DNA of 34,847 nucleotides. Origin: an uncultured Ignavibacteriota bacterium (GTDB lineage: Bacteria; Bacteroidota; Ignavibacteria; UBA10030; UBA8401). Numbering within the stretch: position 1 is the first letter of the stretch; each line of letters begins with the position of its first letter. The notes beneath the pieces are model-generated. The model was given only the letters and a program-made list of their open reading frames with translations, was not told the DNA's origin and searched no databases. Below, piece by piece: positions 18,189 to 28,300 of this stretch. The stretch spans positions 1 through 34,847 of the forward strand of contig CAJBTU010000036.1 of NCBI GenBank assembly GCA_903958625.1, written 5' to 3'. A program made the position numbers and the translations under genes.

Positions 18189-19988
18189 TTATTGTATTAA
18201 TAACATTTTCCTTGTTGAGATGCTGCTGCTGCCTTTAACAACATACAGGTATGCACCGGATGAAAGCGCGTTTCCGCGGTTATCTCTGGCATTCCACGTC
18301 AGCGAATGTGCGCCGCGCTGCTTCATGCCCAGATTTTTTTCGTTGACCAGTCTTCCCAGTGTATCAAAAAATTGAATTGAAATATTATCGTCGTTGGGTA
18401 TAGAAAACGGGATAACCGTTGAGCCGTTGAACGGATTCGGATAATTCTGCCCGATGTTCCAGCGTTCCGGCGTTGTTTCACTTTGTTCGTTAGCGCCAGT
18501 TGATAGCTGGATGATAGTGATGCCGTTGATCACCGCATTGTCGACCAGCGACATGAAGTGTATGTCGAGCATCCCCTCTTTCACTACGACATTCGGTATG
18601 ATCTTCTGATACTGAACACCTTTGCCCATTTTGGCAAAAAGATCAAGATTTTTTTCCACAACGTTCCCCTGAACGGCAATGTCGAATAAGCGCTTGCCTG
18701 CAGCCGTAAAATAGTTTTCCGACATCAGGAGTGTTACAAAATATGTTCCGCTGGGAACCCGTACCCGATACTCAGCAGATCCATTCAGTTCGGTCTTAAA
18801 TATCACCGGATCGGAAGAGCCGCTTGTTGTATTGGAATTTTGGAATTGCTGACCATCAAGATATCCATATTCAAGATTCGCATTCCACATTTGATCGGGC
18901 AGAAAGTCGTTATACGCCGGACCTCCGCAATTGATCTTCAGGGGAAACGTTAATCGTTTTGGTTTTGTAATCGTGACACTTTTTCCCGTCAGCGTATTGG
19001 CCGGAGAAAACCGGTCTTTAATATTCATCAATATTACGCTGGATAAAGTTGAAGTATCGTAGCCGGCAAGGGTCAAATGAACGGTTTTTTTATCGGAGTA
19101 AAGGTCAGCCTGTATGACCGTATTATTTTGGACCAGATAATTTGTGAGTTTTACGGCAGATACGCTGTCAACTTCTTCAAAGAAATTTATCACAACGCCA
19201 TCCGCTTCGGCGCGTGCCGACACAACATTCGGCGGAACGATATCCTGATAGCCAAGATTAGTATCCTTTGTGAGACAAAGAATCATCATACCGTCTTTGA
19301 ACACGATATTGTCCGGCACAAAGTCACATTGGTTGTCGCTCCATGTATGCGTTGCACGGTCCCATCGGGTTGCATCATACGCAGTAAATTCATCTTTCCA
19401 TTGAGAAGTGAAATTATTATCTGTTCCGCTTGTTCCTGTTCCCGGGGTGTACGACGAATAACTGACAAAGTCGTAGTATGCAAACGCCGGTAAAGAGTTT
19501 TCGCTCCATTGGCCCGACCAGTTTGGTGCGGTCTGGATCCAAATATTCATCATGATCTTTTGTGCATAGGTCAGTGTTTGTATGTGCGAGCCGGTCTGAC
19601 GGTACGATTCAACACCATCGATGAACCAGGCAACGTAGGTCGGGGTCCATTCGAACGCATATGTATGGAATTCTAAACTCGGGTTAAATGGTGTTTGCCG
19701 ACGTCCGACATGGTTCGTTGTTCCCGGGGTAATCGCATTATACTGGATGTCGTCGGCATAGCGTCCGAGCACTTCAATATCGATCTCGTTCCAGGGTGTG
19801 GTTGGAAAATTATCGTTATAAGTAAAGAACGAGGATAACATTCCTTCACGCTGTGCCGATTTCATTCGTACTTCAAAACGGCCGTACAAATAGGATGTCT
19901 TGGTGCGGTACTCTGCCCCTTTATAGATCTTTGCGTTTATCAGCGCGGGCAAAAAAAGGATAGCAATCAGTATAATTCGTTTTATCAT
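18189..19988 (-). CDS. Circularly permuted GH16 lichenase with Ig-like, malectin-like and T9SS domains
   Basis: A 599-residue protein. Signal peptide: residues 1-19. Residues 23-180 hold the part of GH16 that normally comes second: [19 protein letters not shown], then [10 protein letters not shown] (nucleophile Glu68, acid/base Glu72, lichenase type without the extra Met), then [19 protein letters not shown]. After a [10 protein letters not shown] linker, residues 195-243 hold the part that normally comes first: [14 protein letters not shown]...[16 protein letters not shown]. This order is that of the naturally permuted 1,3-1,4-beta-glucanase of Fibrobacter succinogenes, whose sequence I recall as closely similar, including the YTPG linker. 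An SbsA-like Ig domain (about 252-342), a malectin-like domain (about 346-493) and a T9SS domain (NYPNPFNGS at 515) follow. It overlaps the GH2 gene by ATGA. Likely activity: mixed-linkage glucan cleavage at the surface. Confidence 0.93.
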   Translation of the reverse strand: MIKRIILIAILFLPALINAKIYKGAEYRTKTSYLYGRFEVRMKSAQREGMLSSFFTYNDNFPTTPWNEIDIEVLGRYADDIQYNAITPGTTNHVGRRQTPFNPSLEFHTYAFEWTPTYVAWFIDGVESYRQTGSHIQTLTYAQKIMMNIWIQTAPNWSGQWSENSLPAFAYYDFVSYSSYTPGTGTSGTDNNFTSQWKDEFTAYDATRWDRATHTWSDNQCDFVPDNIVFKDGMMILCLTKDTNLGYQDIVPPNVVSARAEADGVVINFFEEVDSVSAVKLTNYLVQNNTVIQADLYSDKKTVHLTLAGYDTSTLSSVILMNIKDRFSPANTLTGKSVTITKPKRLTFPLKINCGGPAYNDFLPDQMWNANLEYGYLDGQQFQNSNTTSGSSDPVIFKTELNGSAEYRVRVPSGTYFVTLLMSENYFTAAGKRLFDIAVQGNVVEKNLDLFAKMGKGVQYQKIIPNVVVKEGMLDIHFMSLVDNAVINGITIIQLSTGANEQSETTPERWNIGQNYPNPFNGSTVIPFSIPNDDNISIQFFDTLGRLVNEKNLGMKQRGAHSLTWNARDNRGNALSSGAYLYVVKGSSSISTRKMLLIQ

Positions 19989-22303
19989 TTTAACACGGTC
20001 ATTTTTTTCGTTTCAACAAAAGATCCCGCCCTTAAAGTGTAAAAATACACTCCGCTCGGAAGCACTCTTCCGGACAATGTCGCAGAATGGACACCGGCAT
20101 CTTGTTGTGTGTTCACCAGTATTGCAATTTCTTTTCCAAGCAGATCAACTATTGTCAGCGTAACATAACTTTGCACCGGCATCTGGTAACTGATCACCGT
20201 CGTTGGATTAAAAGGATTAGGATAGTTTTGATTGAGTAAAAATGCTTCAGGAACTTTCCCGCCGGTTCTTTCCGCCGCAGCCGTGATGTTTTCGCTATTG
20301 TTCACGTATTTTTTGTACATACTTGTCAGATTCGTAAACACCGGCTTTGGACTGGATCGGTCCATTCTCAGCAGGCCCATACTCTGGTACCCGAGTGTCT
20401 GCTGATGTGTATACCAATCGAACGCACACCACCACGTTACACCCATCAGCGGTGCCGCGGTTCTGGCTTTCCCGTTTTGATCGATCGGTGCAAACAGCGA
20501 AAATGCCGCGAATGTTGAATCGAACGTCTTTACTTGTTCCTGCTGCGATGCGCCGTTCTCGCTCGACCAGTAGCCGTATTCCGTATCAATCACCGGTTTG
20601 TTCGGATTTGCCGTCACGGCATCTTCAATGAATTTTTTCGTTCCGGCAAACATGGTGCTGCCGTGGAATATCCCGAAATACATCGTCCATCCGCGAACAT
20701 CACATTCTTCCTGTGAAAGATCAGCCGGACCCGGCCTGTCCGCTGCGGCAGACTGGGTAATCAAACGGCCGTCAGGATAATCCTTGTTCAATTCCGTACG
20801 GACGGCACGGTTAAAAACCGCTCTACCCGTTACCTCTTTGCATTCATTCGACGTGCTCCACATGGCAATGGAGGGACGGTTATAATCGCGGAAGACCATT
20901 TCACGGAACATCTGGTGATGAATGTGCCGCAGATTATTCTGAATATCCCACGATGTGGCATCATCAAACCACCAAACCGGGATCTCTTCCATGATGACCA
21001 ATCCTAAACGGTCGGCAACAAGATAGGTATAGGGATGATTCGGATAATGTCCCGTGCGGAGATAATTTGCATTCATCGATTTGATGGTGCTCAGATCGGA
21101 AAAAATGATGTTTTTGGGAACGCTTCTTCCATAATTCGGATGGTCCTCATGCCGTGCGATACCGTGAAGGAAAGCTTGTTTTTCGTTCAGCAGAAATTTG
21201 CTCCCGACGGTTTTCACGGTCCGGATGCCGAATTGCGTTGAAAATTCATCAACGATAACACCATTAAGGGAAAGTGACACCTTGAGAATATAAAGATTTG
21301 GTTTTTGCGGTGACCAAAGTAAAGGATTAGAAATAGAGAAACTACGAAGAGCAATTCCGATGGAATCCAGTGGTATCGTATGAAAAGAGGTCAATACACC
21401 ACCGCTTGTAATTTCATCGCCGGTCAACTCTGCCGAAACTTCTTTCGTCAGCGAAATGGAATCCGTTTTTGCTTTATAGACACGGACGGTAACGCCAACA
21501 GTTGATTCGGATGGAAGTCTGTTGGAAATAGTAATTTTTGTTTGCACAAGTCCGTCGGTATTTATTGGAACAACATCTGCACGGATTACGGATACCGGAT
21601 TTGCAAAATCGATATACACATCGTGTATGATACCCGTATAATTGAACCAGTCGCAGGTATAAAACGGAACAATATCATTCCTCTTTCCCCACGGAAGATT
21701 GTCAACGCGCACGGCGATGACATTGACGGTATCTGTCCGTATAATCTTTGTGACATCAAAGGCAAAGGGCGTGTAGCCTCCTTCGTGATAACCAAGATAC
21801 TGTCCATTCACCCACACGTCACAAATATAATTGACAGAATAAAAATTCAGCGTTGCTTTCTTGCCTTTCAACGAATCGGCCACGCTGAACGTGCGCCGGT
21901 ACCAAACGCCATCCTGATAATATTCGGGCGTTTTTTCATTCGCATTCAATTTATTTTCGACACCCGGAAGAGTTCTGTATTCCCACTGGGAATCGTCAAA
22001 TCCGACTGCAAACCGGTTTGCCGCTTCGTTGGTGACAAGCGCCAGTCCGCTGCTTGCGCGGTTATACATTGAAATCGTATGATTGGCCGGAAAACGGAAT
22101 TTTTTCCAGAGACCGCCGAGAGAAATCGTCGGACGCAGTTGTTTTTCAAATGACGGAACAGGAATTCCATTTTGATACGGAACGGCTATACCCCCGACAC
22201 GCAGCATGAGCAGTGTGGAATCCAATGTAGGATATTGCGCGTAGGATGACACGCACACGGTCAGGATCAAAACGCTTATTAGTGATATACTCTGTCTGTT
22301 CAT
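19985..22303 (-). CDS. T9SS-exported GH2 glycoside hydrolase (beta-galactosidase/glucuronidase-like)
   Basis: I prefer the ATG at 22303 (772 residues), which heads the signal peptide and has AGGGAA upstream. A GTG at 22315 would add four residues but overlaps that ribosome site. The GH2 sugar-binding domain covers about 55-235 (DGVWYRRTF; VWVNGQYLGYHEGGYTPF), an Ig-like domain follows, and the barrel starts at about 365 (GIARHEDHP; NANYLRTGHYP). Acid/base Glu487 is in AMWSTSNEC and nucleophile Glu575 in PVIDTEYGYW. A T9SS domain (NYPNPFNPT) closes the protein. The usual 'GNE' is 'SNE' here. Specificity cannot be read from sequence: in a beta-glucan locus it may act on side chains or on beta-glucosidic links. 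It is tightly packed between the GH9 and permuted GH16 genes. Confidence 0.9.
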   Translation of the reverse strand: MNRQSISLISVLILTVCVSSYAQYPTLDSTLLMLRVGGIAVPYQNGIPVPSFEKQLRPTISLGGLWKKFRFPANHTISMYNRASSGLALVTNEAANRFAVGFDDSQWEYRTLPGVENKLNANEKTPEYYQDGVWYRRTFSVADSLKGKKATLNFYSVNYICDVWVNGQYLGYHEGGYTPFAFDVTKIIRTDTVNVIAVRVDNLPWGKRNDIVPFYTCDWFNYTGIIHDVYIDFANPVSVIRADVVPINTDGLVQTKITISNRLPSESTVGVTVRVYKAKTDSISLTKEVSAELTGDEITSGGVLTSFHTIPLDSIGIALRSFSISNPLLWSPQKPNLYILKVSLSLNGVIVDEFSTQFGIRTVKTVGSKFLLNEKQAFLHGIARHEDHPNYGRSVPKNIIFSDLSTIKSMNANYLRTGHYPNHPYTYLVADRLGLVIMEEIPVWWFDDATSWDIQNNLRHIHHQMFREMVFRDYNRPSIAMWSTSNECKEVTGRAVFNRAVRTELNKDYPDGRLITQSAAADRPGPADLSQEECDVRGWTMYFGIFHGSTMFAGTKKFIEDAVTANPNKPVIDTEYGYWSSENGASQQEQVKTFDSTFAAFSLFAPIDQNGKARTAAPLMGVTWWCAFDWYTHQQTLGYQSMGLLRMDRSSPKPVFTNLTSMYKKYVNNSENITAAAERTGGKVPEAFLLNQNYPNPFNPTTVISYQMPVQSYVTLTIVDLLGKEIAILVNTQQDAGVHSATLSGRVLPSGVYFYTLRAGSFVETKKMTVLK

Positions 22304-22319
22304 GGTCTGCAACACTTCC

Positions 22320-24317
22320 CTATTTTATCAACACCATTTTCCGTGATAGAATAAAATTTCCTGCGTGAACATTATAGATATATAATCCGCTTGTGAGATT
22401 TTTTGCTTCGAAATTGACGGAGTACGTGCCGGCTGATTGCGTCTCGTTGACAAGCGTCGAAACCTTTTTTCCCAATACATCATACACCGAGAGTGAAACG
22501 TGATCGTTCGTCGGCAATTGATAACTGATGGTTGTATTCGGATTAAACGGATTTGGATAATTCTGTCTCAGTTGAAAATCATTCGGCCCGTTTTTTTCGC
22601 GTGTGCCGATTCCGGTGCTCGATCCTTCTGAAGCAAAATATCCTGCAACGAAGACGAGCGGAGCATTCCAATTGATCGCAATTTCATTCGAAGCGTAACT
22701 TCCTTCTTCATCAACATAGATCAACGCGGGAGGCGCGGAGCCGGAAAATTTCGCCTGCAGCACGGGATCGCTTCTTCCCTGTTCAGGACCACCGGCCAGC
22801 AATCCGGGCACCGGTTCAACAACACCGTCGGAAGATGATGGACGGTGATGCGGATGCAATACGTGACGAGCACCGATGCCGGTAACAAATGAAATATTAT
22901 GTGCGTTGTTTCCAAGAATGTAATTGAGTTGAGCCAATGCTGCATTCAACGTTGAGGCATCTTTATTTTCACGCGAAGCAAGGATCAGCAAAATGGCTTT
23001 ATTCAATACGCCGGAATTGCTCCCCCAATAATATTCGTTCGTCGCCAGCGAAACAGAAAAACCGTCGGTACTGATTGAACTGACAAGCGTTGCCGCATAA
23101 TCCAGCAGCGATTGCCGAAGGGCAATTTTATTTAAAGTGCTTGCCGAAGCCTGCTGTGTGTAGAGATATGCAAGATGAGCCATCGTCCGCACATTCGGCC
23201 AACTCATCGGCTGCGAGATCAGTCCGCCGGTGGCATACCGGGTAGTGTAATACGAGTTGAATTCCGCTTCACCTGTTGTCGAAAAAAGTTCGGCTGCCGC
23301 CCACAATCGTTCGTCGGAATCATTGCCGTCGCCGTATTCACCGGTTGCCGTTCCGGTGGGATTCTTGAAACCGCCGGTTGGGACGATTGATGTATGCGAC
23401 TGTAAATATGCCCATGCACGGCGCGATACCGCAAGGCAGGAATCGGAGAATTTTTGATCGAACGGCCGGTACACACGGGCCGCGCGGGCAAAAACAGCCG
23501 CAAAATCCCCTGTTGCCGTAGAAGAGATCTGATAGATGTATCTCGTTCCGTTGTCTGCCGAAGGCATTACGAAACCTTCGAATTGTTCTCTTGTTACTTT
23601 GAAATAGACTCCGCCGCTCCAATGCTGCATCATCAACATCCATTTTAATTCATACCGGACTTCATCCAAAATATCCGGAACAGAGTTCCCGCTTTCCAAA
23701 ATTCCAAGATCATCTTGCGCGAAGCGTGTCGGGAATAGTTCGTAAGCCATCAATAATGTACCAACGGTAACGCCGGCATTAACAATGTACTTGCCGTAAT
23801 CTCCCGCATCATGCCATCCACCGCTGACAGTTCTATATCCTGTTGAATCTGAAGTGGAATGATATGTGCCGTCGTTTCCATGGCATCCTGCGCGTCCATA
23901 GATGCCGGCGAACAACGGACTTAATGATTGAGCACAGCGTTGAAAATAAAATCCCTTTAACGATGCATCGAAGACGGAATGAAACACCGTATCCGAAATG
24001 GAAAATTCATACGATTGTTCGGAAGGAGAAATGGAAATATAGTAAGTGCCGGATTTCTTTAAGGAAGAGAAGTCGCCTTTATATACCGTCAATCCCGTTG
24101 CAGGATCGTTTGTTCTGGCAAGTGTGATCTTTCCGGAGAATGAAACAGCGCTGCTGTTTTTATCGATTACCCGGAAACTGTCGGCCGGCGTAGTGGTGTA
24201 AAATATTTTCTGCGCACCCGGTAGATACCCCGCCTGATTTACCATGACGGACGGTAAGACGGGGACTATACAGATACACCAAAGCGCAATAAACGTTAAT
24301 AACCATCTTCGCAGCAT
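22320..24317 (-). CDS. GH9 cellulase/endoglucanase with N-terminal Ig-like domain and T9SS domain
   Basis: A 665-residue secreted protein. After a signal peptide (1-23), residues 24-112 form the CelD-type N-terminal Ig domain typical of one GH9 subgroup (VMVNQAGYLPGAQKIFY). The alpha-barrel catalytic domain runs about 113-560: SGGWHDAGDYGKYIVNAG at 165 with catalytic Asp170 and Asp173, GNNAHNISFVTGIG at 469, HPHHRPS at 488, and the acid Glu545 in SNEIAINWNAPLVF. The T9SS domain has [10 protein letters not shown] at 585 and ends KMVLIK. Family members cut cellulose or mixed-linkage glucans and glucan oligomers. It lies four bases after the PorV/PorQ-family gene, so it opens the enzyme block directly behind the uptake block. 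Confidence 0.95.
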   Translation of the reverse strand: MLRRWLLTFIALWCICIVPVLPSVMVNQAGYLPGAQKIFYTTTPADSFRVIDKNSSAVSFSGKITLARTNDPATGLTVYKGDFSSLKKSGTYYISISPSEQSYEFSISDTVFHSVFDASLKGFYFQRCAQSLSPLFAGIYGRAGCHGNDGTYHSTSDSTGYRTVSGGWHDAGDYGKYIVNAGVTVGTLLMAYELFPTRFAQDDLGILESGNSVPDILDEVRYELKWMLMMQHWSGGVYFKVTREQFEGFVMPSADNGTRYIYQISSTATGDFAAVFARAARVYRPFDQKFSDSCLAVSRRAWAYLQSHTSIVPTGGFKNPTGTATGEYGDGNDSDERLWAAAELFSTTGEAEFNSYYTTRYATGGLISQPMSWPNVRTMAHLAYLYTQQASASTLNKIALRQSLLDYAATLVSSISTDGFSVSLATNEYYWGSNSGVLNKAILLILASRENKDASTLNAALAQLNYILGNNAHNISFVTGIGARHVLHPHHRPSSSDGVVEPVPGLLAGGPEQGRSDPVLQAKFSGSAPPALIYVDEEGSYASNEIAINWNAPLVFVAGYFASEGSSTGIGTREKNGPNDFQLRQNYPNPFNPNTTISYQLPTNDHVSLSVYDVLGKKVSTLVNETQSAGTYSVNFEAKNLTSGLYIYNVHAGNFILSRKMVLIK

Positions 24318-24321
24318 ACAA

Positions 24322-25353
24322 TTAGAATAAAATACCTACCGAAAACTTTTGGACATTTTTTAACCGCGCATAGTCTTGATATGCATAATCAATCGCAAGT
24401 TGAGTGCTTCCGATAAGCGCCTGCTGAATTCCGAATCCCAGCGTGAACCGTTCTTCGGCATTCTGTAAGAAGAGCGACTTATATCCGCCGCGCAGGAAGA
24501 TAAAATCATTAAACGCATATTCGCCGCCGACATCCACGCTCTCATAATTATCACTCGGATGCGATGCATCCACGGCAAGCACCAACCGGTTTCCATCGAT
24601 CGAAAAAACATTGTAGGCGATACCGACTTTGAAATTCAACGGAAGCGTCCACTCATCCGTTCGTGCATCAGCAGGAATGTGTCCGTTGTTTCCCGAGGTA
24701 AAGGGGTCTGGATCGTAGAGCACGATCGTATTGTTCCCCAGCAGCCGCATTTTAGAACCGAAATTCGTGATAGACATGCCGAGCGTGATACCGTCGAACG
24801 GCGTCTGGTACTTCACACCGATATCTATCGCTATAGCCGATGCGCTCATCTTCCAGATCTTCTGATAGATAAACTTTGGATTGAATCCGATCGCAAATTT
24901 GTCCGTCAGTTTTAATGCATAGGTCACACCGATCGCCGCATCGGATACGCCGAACATTTCCCCCGTACCGGAAGGATTCTCAACGGTGGTAACACGCATT
25001 TCCGGTATGCTTGACGATGTCATGTTCAATCCCACAACGCCAAGGTTCCCAAGATTAATGGTTGCTCCGAGATAATTGTATTTTACGTCGGCAAGCCACT
25101 GAGTGTAGTCAAAGACGATCCTGTAACCGGAAAGGTCGGCTATCCCGGCCGGGTTCCAATACATGGCGCTTTGGTCGTCGGCAACGGCAACAAATGCCGT
25201 TCCCATTCCCAATGCACGCGCACCCTGGGCAATGGTGAGGAACGGAGCCGCAGTTGTGCCACGCTTTGAAACATCCGACACAAAATTTTGAGCAGGAAGC
25301 GCCGTAGCAAGAATGAACAGTATGCTGAACAGTGTTGTGATCTTCGATTTCAT
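24322..25353 (-). CDS. PorV/PorQ-family outer-membrane barrel protein
   Basis: A 343-residue protein. Signal peptide: residues 1-21 (ends ALPAQ). The mature start has ARALGMGTAFVAVADDQSAMYWNPAGIADL, the hallmark of the PorV/PorQ group (FadL-like barrels), followed by alternating beta-strands up to KFSVGILF with a terminal aromatic residue, as in outer-membrane barrels. PorV is the T9SS shuttle that carries cargo with C-terminal sorting domains to the surface attachment complex. A paralogue placed inside a locus with nine such cargo proteins may be dedicated to them, or may serve as a partner of the TonB receptor. It lies 18 bases after the 1030-aa gene and four before the GH9 gene. No other T9SS part is in the window. 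Confidence 0.85.
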   Translation of the reverse strand: MKSKITTLFSILFILATALPAQNFVSDVSKRGTTAAPFLTIAQGARALGMGTAFVAVADDQSAMYWNPAGIADLSGYRIVFDYTQWLADVKYNYLGATINLGNLGVVGLNMTSSSIPEMRVTTVENPSGTGEMFGVSDAAIGVTYALKLTDKFAIGFNPKFIYQKIWKMSASAIAIDIGVKYQTPFDGITLGMSITNFGSKMRLLGNNTIVLYDPDPFTSGNNGHIPADARTDEWTLPLNFKVGIAYNVFSIDGNRLVLAVDASHPSDNYESVDVGGEYAFNDFIFLRGGYKSLFLQNAEERFTLGFGIQQALIGSTQLAIDYAYQDYARLKNVQKFSVGILF

Positions 25354-25371
25354 AATGACTATCGTTTAAAG

Positions 25372-28300
25372 TTATTTGATAAGTGCAAATTTTCCGATAT
25401 AGGTTCCTACATTCGGCGCGTCAACGTGGAAAATGTACAGACCATACGCAACATCCGTTCCGTCCTCAGAAATAAGATTCCAGGAAAGCGATCCATTGGT
25501 GGCGGCGGATTCTTTCACCAGCGTCTTTACCAGCGAACCGGCAACGGTATAAATGCGGATCGTGCATTGCTGCGGAAGATTGACAAAATCAATCTTTCTG
25601 TCGCCGCGGCCCGATGCATAGGTATTCTTCGGTTCCCACGATGCATATCCGACATAAGGATTGGGAACAACACTGATACCGCTGAGCTGATCTTTTGCAA
25701 GGCCAACGTCGGTCCGTGACGCTTTTGTTTTTATGGAAAAATAATCTCCCGTAAAGAACGGTCTCTTCGTTTTGAAGATAAATTTATCTCCGGCTTTCGG
25801 CAGTGAGAGCGTATCAAGATAGAAATAGGAGATCTTCCAGGGGATCCAAAGATCGGCGTTGTTATTCGTAAATTCCAACACCTTAATAAAATCTCCTGAA
25901 CTTAATTTACTGTTTCCGTCATTATCCTGGATGATGAATTTATTCCGATGGCCGAACGTTGTATTGGTGATCGTGAAGTTGACCGGGATCGGAGGATAAA
26001 CGACCGGATCGAGATCTCCGTTCGAAGTATCGACCGTTGCGGCAAAATATTTAATTTCATAGTCGCTCGGCCATAATTTATTGAGAGAAGGAGCGGAACT
26101 ATCCGGGACTACCCAGACATACACCGACGGTTTACCGACCGTCCAGCCCATTGTATCAAGAACAATCTTCGTATCATTTTTAACGGCGATCGTCATGCCG
26201 TCAAACGGCGTGCTTGTTTTGTTTCCCGAAACGTCGGCGATCTTCACGTTTCGTATCACCGTATCTAGGGCGCTTCCGAGTTTCCTGATAACACTGACCG
26301 ATTTTGTTCCGTATTCGGGGAATTTTCCGCTTGAATCAAATTGGACCTTATATTCCGTTCCGGTCAATATCGTATTTGGATTGACGATCTGAATAGAGAT
26401 AGAACCGGTACCGATACCGTTACTGACACGGTCCAATGAACCTTCAATCTGCGGCGGAACATATCCTGCCGCTGCTGCACTCGGAACAACGACTGCGCAA
26501 TTGATGTCGACAAATTTCAGTTTACCGCTCACATCCTCGATCATGATCTTTGGTGACTCCGTCGGCTGCAAACCAGTTTTTCCATAGAACGGATCTCCCT
26601 GATCGTACGAAACCACGGCGTAATAATATTTCACTCCGTTCTTGACATCTTTATCGATATAGGAGTGCTGCAAACCGGAGTTATCACCCCGCCAGAAGTG
26701 TGCGCCGTTGATCCCGATGGGATCCGGACCGTTGATCGTATCGATCACGTCAAATTGCGCAATCGGTTTCCAGTATTTTGGCTGCCCCTTCGAATCGGTG
26801 ATCGTTTTCACATCCGTGAATTTCGATTCCTGGCTTCGTAGGACCATATATCCTTCAAAATCTTTTCTTCGTAAAAATCTGTCGTACGAATTTTCCGCAA
26901 TGTTATCCCAGTACAGAAACACTTGTTTATCTCCGGCAACGGCCGTCAAATGCGGCGTAAGCGGCGGAGCAGAAAAATTATAGTATGCATTATAAATTGC
27001 CTGAACGGTGGTCTTATTGAAAACAACCTGGTCAAGATCGTTACCCATAATCAGTGCCATCGAGAATCGTTCCCGAGCACCTTTGTTCAGCGGAAATGGT
27101 CCTGAAGAGAAGACGATGCTGATATTCGAATTCACAATACCGGTATCAACAAATCCTCCGGTCATTTTTCTCCAGACAACTTCATTGTTCTTCGGCCATA
27201 CACCGTTCGGCCCCTTGTCGGCCAGCGGTGTCAGCGATACGGCCGTCAAACCGATCTGGTCCGATTCATCCTTATCGGTCTCATCAAAATTCGGCTCGCC
27301 ATGCGTCGGTAATCCGTCGCCTTCGCCGGCATCAGAACCAAAGTATTGGGGATCGAACGGACCGACACCGTCTGCACCAAGATCGTCGTTCAGCGGTTCA
27401 CCCTTATCCCATTTACCGTTCTTATTTACATCCTCATATCCAACCCAGTTATGGTTGTTATCAATACCATCGTCGCGTTTTTCATCGATCAAACCGTCTT
27501 CATCGTCATCGATATGGTTTTCCGAATTTCCCGGACTTTCCAAATATGCATATCCGTAATAACCGGTATTCCAGTTCCCATATTTTGGTTCCCCTTTCCC
27601 GACGTGATCCCATGCATAGCAAAGGTCAAGAACCGTGCTGAAATTTGCATCATCATTTCCGCTGGATGGACCGCCAACACCGGGATCGGAATAGAAACCG
27701 AAACACGCACTGTCATATTTGGTATCAGATAAATTGACGATGTCGTAATGCCAGAATATGACATCTTCCGCGAGAACGTGAGACCATTGAAAGCCGCGAA
27801 CTTCTACACGTAAGCCAAGTCCGCCACGCGTTGAGTCCGATGCCAATGGATAATAATTGTACGGAGGACGTTTATATTTTCCATCCTTCGAATCGTCCAT
27901 AACAAAGAATGTTTCAAAATCGGCATTGTTCACACCTCGGCCGAAATATCCATACCAATATCCGTTCCAATCCGGTGTTTTCCCGAGCGCAGAGGGCCAT
28001 ACTGTCGGGAATGACATGGAATCCCTGTTAATGGCCGGTGTTCTCGCAACATTTTTATTCATGTTCATGTATCCGGGAACCGGTTCAAATCCCCAGATCA
28101 ATCCGTCCACCGGGTCCTTCGGCATTTCTTCGCGATACGATGTCTCCAGCGGATGTATGATCTGATTGTTTCCGGGAGCTCTTACCTGTGCTCCAACAAG
28201 AACGCAAACGCCGTCAAGATATTGATGACCGGATTGAGCGGGCCATTCTAGCGACGGCGAATAGGGCCATTGTCCGACTTCACCATTGTTGTAATACAAT

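Noticed and set aside
18189-19988. A frameshifted or fused fragmentary GH16 as explanation of the unusual domain order
   Set aside because: The frame is continuous, each half occurs once, and the order and linker match a known natural permutant, so permutation explains it better than damage.
24322-25353. FadL-type fatty-acid transporter instead of PorV/PorQ family
   Set aside because: The N-terminal GARALGMGTAFVAVADDQSAMYWNPAG pattern is shared with FadL-like barrels, but short length and T9SS context favour the PorV/PorQ group.
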